Positions 59,550 to 64,000 of a stretch of DNA of 64,000 nt are shown here, one piece after another. Origin of the DNA: Hymenopellis radicata (lineage: Eukaryota > Basidiomycota > Agaricomycetes > Agaricales > Physalacriaceae). The translations under genes were made by a program, and so were the position numbers. Under the pieces are notes generated by a model. It had not been told where the DNA came from and ran no database searches. It saw nothing but the letters and a program-made list of their open reading frames with translations. The stretch's first letter is position 1. The number at the start of each line of letters is the position of its first letter. The stretch is from positions 173,212-237,211 of the forward strand of contig JADNRX010000042.1 of assembly GCA_015501595.1 (NCBI GenBank), given 5' to 3'.

Positions 59550-60830
59550 CTGGGGACCGCATAAGCCCTCTGAGGAGGCCGCTCTTTTCGACATGCGGCG
59601 TTGGAGAGACCGCGGAACCGGAGACTTCTGCTCTCACGGCGAGCAAAGCGCGAACGCGTCAGCCTCTGGAACAGAGCAGCAGCCTTGTGGACGACGACGA
59701 CGCTAAGAGTTTTGATTCGGACAGGATGGTCGTGGAAGGTGACACGTCCAGAAGGTGGTGAGCACAGGGCGCAGCAAAAGGTGCTTTTTCCCTCATCTTT
59801 TTTCCCGCCTCTTACACTACCGAAGCCGATACCGCGTTAAGGAGGCCTCGAGTCCCCGCTGTTTAAAGTTGGAATTTCGACTGGTTGGCGTCGCGGACGC
59901 GACCAACTCATAATGGTGCGTATCTCTTCACTTTATTTTTTTGGAAACTTACGCCCTTCACGCTTCTACCGGCCGGCTTATTGTCAACGAGGACAAGTCT
60001 GGGATGATGACCGCGGCGACGGCGACGGCGACCAAGAGAACCAGGACCTCGACGACATTTATCGATTGGAAGGGACAAAGCAGGTGTCAGCAAGGATTCG
60101 ATCGCTTGCCTTCTCCCACCACAGCACCTCGACGAGGTGCAGTGATACGGCCTCGGATCTCTTTTGGGCCCTCTCTGGGTGCTTTTCTTCGTTTTCCTTT
60201 CCTCTTGGATCTATGATACGCGAGAACGGCTTCCATCAGCCGAGGGACGACTTCATTACAGTCTGCTCTCCCGCCGAGCGACATCGTCGCGTAAGCCTCT
60301 AGGACGGAGCAACAACACTTTGGGAAGACGGCAATGGGCTTCAAGAGCCTGGATAAGCCCCGGCGCCGTCATGTTCTCGCCTTACAAACAGGGATTCTGG
60401 CAGGACCTGTCCGGTCCCAAAGGCGCGTATCATTTTGTCCATTTCGCTTCGAATGTCCTCATCTATGTGCATTAGGCCCTACTTGCGCTTTCCTGCAATT
60501 CAGCTTAACCCATGGTCACCGTGTTCGGACCCGATCACTCCTCTCTGCATCCTACCACCAGCACCTTGTTGAGGTGCCGTCATCCCGGCCTCAGGACTTT
60601 TCGTGACCCCTGTTTGGGCGCTTTTCTTCTCTTGTTTTTTCGTTTTAGATCGGTGGCACATTAGAACGGCTTCTCGCGGCCGTGAGGACGACTTACATCG
60701 CGTTCTGGCGGGCGACGCTAGTGCATAAGCCTCCGGGACGGAGCAGCAGCACTTCAGGAAGACGATGACGGGGTTCGGGCGACTGAATTGACCCCCGCGC
60801 CGTCATGTTCGTGCCTTTAACGAGGCAAGG
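59550..60830. repeat. Diverged direct duplications
   Basis: Segments 60097-60390 and 60535-60830 share a series of blocks: AGCACCT.G..GAGGTGC, TTGGG.GCTTTTCTTC, GAACGGCTTC, GCATAAGCCTC..GGACGGAGCA and CGCCGTCATGTTC. Part of the same series (CTCTGGAACAGAGCAGCAGC) appears at about 59660-59690, making a third, more worn copy. No coding interpretation is convincing. Confidence 0.6.
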
Positions 60831-61863
60831 AGTCGGATTTCGGGCTGGAAGGCGTCACAGCCGCATCCAGCTTCAATCTGTGCGTAGTTCTTCTTGCTCC
60901 TGTTTCCTTTTCGTTCTAACTGGCCTGGGACCCTTGTGTCCCACTCTAGCCACAACGAGTTAGGCAACGACGGCGCTCCCAACGCGTCTGGCTCGGTAAT
61001 CCAGCATACGACGACTCAAGGACTCGACGACGTTTGCGTCTTTACTACGACAACGAGACACAGAAGGCACGGCGAGGCAGTGTACGACAACTCAAGGACT
61101 CGATATTGCTGTTTCCACAGTGGCAACGGGATGTGTCAGCCCAGCGATTCGTACAGTTCCTCCACCAACGACTCGTTGTACTGCTCCAGCGATTCCTATT
61201 CCTCGTCCCACAGCGAAATCAGTTGTATGGATCCTGCGGGGACTTGGGCAGCATGTCGCGCGGAATCAAGTCATCCCTATATCCTTGTATGTCGGGAACG
61301 ATCACTCGACGATGACAGCTGCAGCAGGCGGTGCAGGGTGCGAGCTATGAAGCATATTCGGACTAATGGCGTGTATAATGTGCTTATCTCAGTATCTGTT
61401 GTTGAACATAAATACCTGACAATGTACTGTATTTTATGTTGAATTGTGTCGACTCAAGTTGAACCCTTTGCTCTTAGTGTGTAATAGTTGACTAAAGTTA
61501 ATTATGCATACCAAAGTCAACTTTTAAAGACTTGTAGCAACTCTGTTTGAAGGGTGATCCCCAAGGTAACTATTGGAGACTTGTAGCAACTCTGAGGAAG
61601 ACAGAATTCATAAGTTGTGATAAGTTACTTTTAGTTATCCCTGGCAGCTTAAGTCACTTGGGTTAACCAGAAAATAGGGGACTAAACTTGAGTTAACCAG
61701 ATGCCAAAGTGCTTTTCCTGATGCATGTGAGTGGGCACTCAAGTTGCCGTCGTTTGCATACACCACTTGACGAGTGACGAGTGACTACCAGACCCCATGG
61801 CAGTTACTCCAATTAAGCCGGGTTTTTATTGACTTTCTCAAGATACGAACTTAATCACTAGGA

Positions 61864-62484
61864 TTATATGCGCTGGCGCGGGAAAGAAGTCAACGAAAAG
61901 GCACCCGTATTTAGCATCTTGCACCTCGAAAGCTGAAACAGAAGCCGCAGCTCACGGGAGACATTCCTCGCACGGCTTAAACCCGCATTATCCCGGTCGA
62001 CGCCCGCGACAGTCCGTAGAGACACTCCTATCTGACTGTCCTCACACACAGACCTGCGCTCGTCGTACCACCCATGGCCACAGATTGTAGTCGTCCTGAC
62101 GAGCAGCGGCGCTCTCATCGAGGTGCACTGGTCGTGTTCTATTGCTGCTGGGACCGATGTACACTGGGATATGCGCTTCAAAGGCGACACCCACGCAGTC
62201 GTCCTGACAAGCGGTGACGCTCTCGTCGACACCAGGCCCTCGTCCATGGCAACATCCACGCAGCCGTCCTGACGAGCAGCGGCGCTCTCGTTGAGGTGCA
62301 CTGGTGATGTTGTGCGCATGATGATGATGGCGGGAGGCAAGGATGATGATGATGAGCTCGGTGATGATGAAACAGGCACAATCGGAAACCTACTGCTCGT
62401 ATATCGGCGTGTATTACGCAAGGATCTAAGCTGTGTAGGTACTGCATCCGGGAAGCAACGTCGTTGAGCTGTAGAAATGGTCAT
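61864..62484. repeat. Three-copy interspersed repeat within an uninformative ORF
   Basis: Copies at 62091-62131, 62198-62233 and 62261-62308 share GTCCTGACGAGCAGCGGCGCTC and, in two of them, GAGGTGCACTGGT. They make the minus-strand open frame here encode repeated TSxRAPLLVRTT, which I do not take as a real protein. Confidence 0.55.
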
Positions 62485-63300
62485 TCGAAATTAGTTTCTA
62501 AGCGTGGAACTAGCATGTCAAAACCTCCTCGCAGAATGCCTGACAGTAGCGAAATATGGAGACCTTGCAAAGCACCTTGATGACGCGTTCCGCTTTAAGC
62601 GCTCCTTGATTGTGAATGCGCAAGACCTTGAGGCACACCAGCTGCGAGTGATAGGTTACCCGTAAGGATCATATCACTATCCTTACGGAGCTGTGATATC
62701 GGCAGAAGGAACGACGAAGGCAAGACATCATGACACTTGCTTAATGCACGAAGGCATTTGATGCCTGTTCTGCGGAACCATGCAGGCCCACCTGCGTCTA
62801 ATTGCTATAGTAAAATGAGGGAAACAGCACGGTATAATGTACAGCACACGCACAGATTGTATTTCGTCCAGTACTGATTGTACAAGTGACGCAGGAAGGC
62901 GGTCAATCCCTCTCCATGGTGCATCGCTGCACAGCGCCTCTCGAATAATCTCGGATTTACACGTGTGAACCTCGCTCCAGTCGAAATCGGATAACATTGG
63001 AACGTCGAAATCGGATACCATTGGAACGTCGAAAGCGGATGACATTGGAACGACCTGGTGTTGACAAGGAGAAGAGAGCGAGGAAGTGCTGTGCTGGCGA
63101 TACAGCTCTGCGCAAGTAGCACGCACGTATCAATCTCACGCGAAGACTACGCTCCGGATCAAAGCAGGACCCCGGCATGCCGCCTAAGAGGTTCGGCCTG
63201 TTTTGGGCACTTTCTGTAAGGTAGTCGCGTCCACAGAACTGACAGTACCATTTGGTCGATGTAGACCATGTTCAAAGCGTCGCGTCGGGCGCAGGTCGCG
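62485..63300. other. No supported gene
   Basis: Contains a short triple repeat of ATTGGAACGTCGAAA.CGGAT (about 62985-63050) and little else. The minus frames over it inherit the repeat. Confidence 0.4.
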
Positions 63301-63301
63301 T

Positions 63302-64000
63302 TTGTGACAAAATCACCCTATGCACTAGGCTCTATCTAGATACTGTCTCATACAAGAGGGGAAGATGATTCAATATTGTCTCTAGCTAGAGATCTCTAAT
63401 TAAAGATAATATCTAGATACACCCGGCATCGCTGGCAGCAGCTAGCTGGTGCCATACATGCCGGTGGCTGGGCTGGGGTAGGGTATTGGCAGGTAGCTAA
63501 TAATAGATAGATCCAATAGGTACATATCCAATAATAGATTCCTTCAATGAAAAGATTAGATATTGATGGGAGATGATCAGTGACCCTGGATGGGTGGGGA
63601 ATTGCCCTTGGCTACGCAATTGTGGCGCATTTTTGATTAGATCAGCATTGGGCTGGATGGGGTGGGCAATAATGAATGCTGCTGTAGGGGTGGCTGCTGG
63701 GTGATGAAAACCTTTTTTATAGTTTTTTGGGCTAGGAATCCAATGGTGCAAACCATTTTGCCATAGCTTCAAAACTGGAGGAGATATTAGGAGTGCAAAA
63801 ATGCGCCACACTTCTAGTAGGCCTTGTACATATCCTATGGCTTGTAACTTTGATACCTTTTTAGAGGTACTATAGAGCGACATTTGATATTATTTTCAGG
63901 TGATTTGATGAAAGGGTTCAAGAGATATATCAGGATGACTGCTCCAGGGCCACCAGGGATATTGCACAGAATCCTGCTACTCTGGGGACCTACAACTTTG
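63302..64000. other. AT-richer segment, possible retroelement end
   Basis: Composition changes sharply near 63302, which reads TGTGACAAAATCACC, a form like the TG start of fungal LTRs. Downstream are runs of CTAGA/TAGCTAG words, and an exact 15-bp inverted repeat TGTGGCGCATTTTTG (63621-63635 and 63796-63810). A 128-codon minus frame (63497-63883) has no recognisable domain. The window ends before any primer-binding site, second LTR or gag/pol could be seen. Confidence 0.3.

Larger units (their letters stand above)
56904..61760. mobile_element. Candidate large decayed element with GTTAAC-rich inverted ends
   Basis: The left edge (56936-57010) has CATCAGGAA followed by two TGGTTAAC motifs; the right edge (about 61640-61728), read in reverse, has CATCAGGAA and TCTGGTTAACC with similar spacing. 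Inside each edge come further AAGTTAACTTG- and AAGTCAACTT-like palindromes. This subterminal-palindrome design parallels the two hAT-like elements. The interior holds minisatellites and diverged duplications, and 58676-58735 resembles the internal ATTGCGGGGG segment of element 2. I could not find a clean target-site duplication or a transposase, so the limits are guesses. Confidence 0.35.

Noticed and set aside
61864..62484. 206-codon minus frame as a gene
   Set aside because: Its length is explained by three copies of a GC-rich repeat and serine runs; no start context, intron or motif supports it.

Overview
The window looks like a gene-plus-repeat region of an agaricomycete (Basidiomycota) nuclear genome. 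The signs are introns mostly of 45-60 bp with GT..AG ends (several donors read GTTCGT), a nuclear tRNA-Thr with an anticodon-loop intron, and several families typical of mushroom-forming fungi: DUF6535 membrane proteins, F-box/LRR proteins, a DUF2306 membrane protein, a small cysteine-rich secreted protein, and a kinase-ARM fusion. No bacterial-style operons, CRISPR arrays or viral genes are seen. All identifications rest on motifs and family memory; no database was searched.

Layout. 0-10 kb: a spliced tRNA-Thr(AGU), a small conserved hypothetical gene, a frameshifted copy of the secreted protein, a conserved fungal protein with a possible N-myristoylation start, and a 22-exon secreted GH127-like glycosidase whose exons sum to an intact 697-codon frame. 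10.8-30.3 kb: two direct copies (A and B) of an 8-9 kb unit made of a 269-bp near-identical block, a leucine-rich hypothetical gene, a DUF6535 gene on the opposite strand, a conserved spacer and an F-box/LRR relic. A third, inverted, partial copy (C) lies at 41.9-46.5 kb. Only DUF6535 copy B is intact; every F-box copy is broken, each by different lesions. 30.6-41.3 kb: a four-helix membrane protein, a nine-exon DUF2306 membrane protein, a kinase-like/ARM-repeat fusion lacking the catalytic Asp, a basic hypothetical gene, and the intact secreted protein. 46.8-54.7 kb: a truncated Zn2Cys6 regulator abutting copy C, an F-box protein, a fragment of another, and a paralogue that has lost its F-box in frame.

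52.4-64 kb is transposon territory. Two non-autonomous hAT-like elements (1,098 and 1,290 bp) have perfect 17-18 bp terminal inverted repeats starting TAGAG, perfect 8-bp target duplications and subterminal arrays of an AGTACT-cored palindrome. A larger, decayed, GTTAAC-bounded region with minisatellites follows, and the window ends in an AT-richer retroelement-like segment.

The genes do not form an obvious pathway. The coherent theme is birth and death of a divergently arranged F-box/LRR plus DUF6535 membrane-protein module, close to active or recently active DNA transposons.
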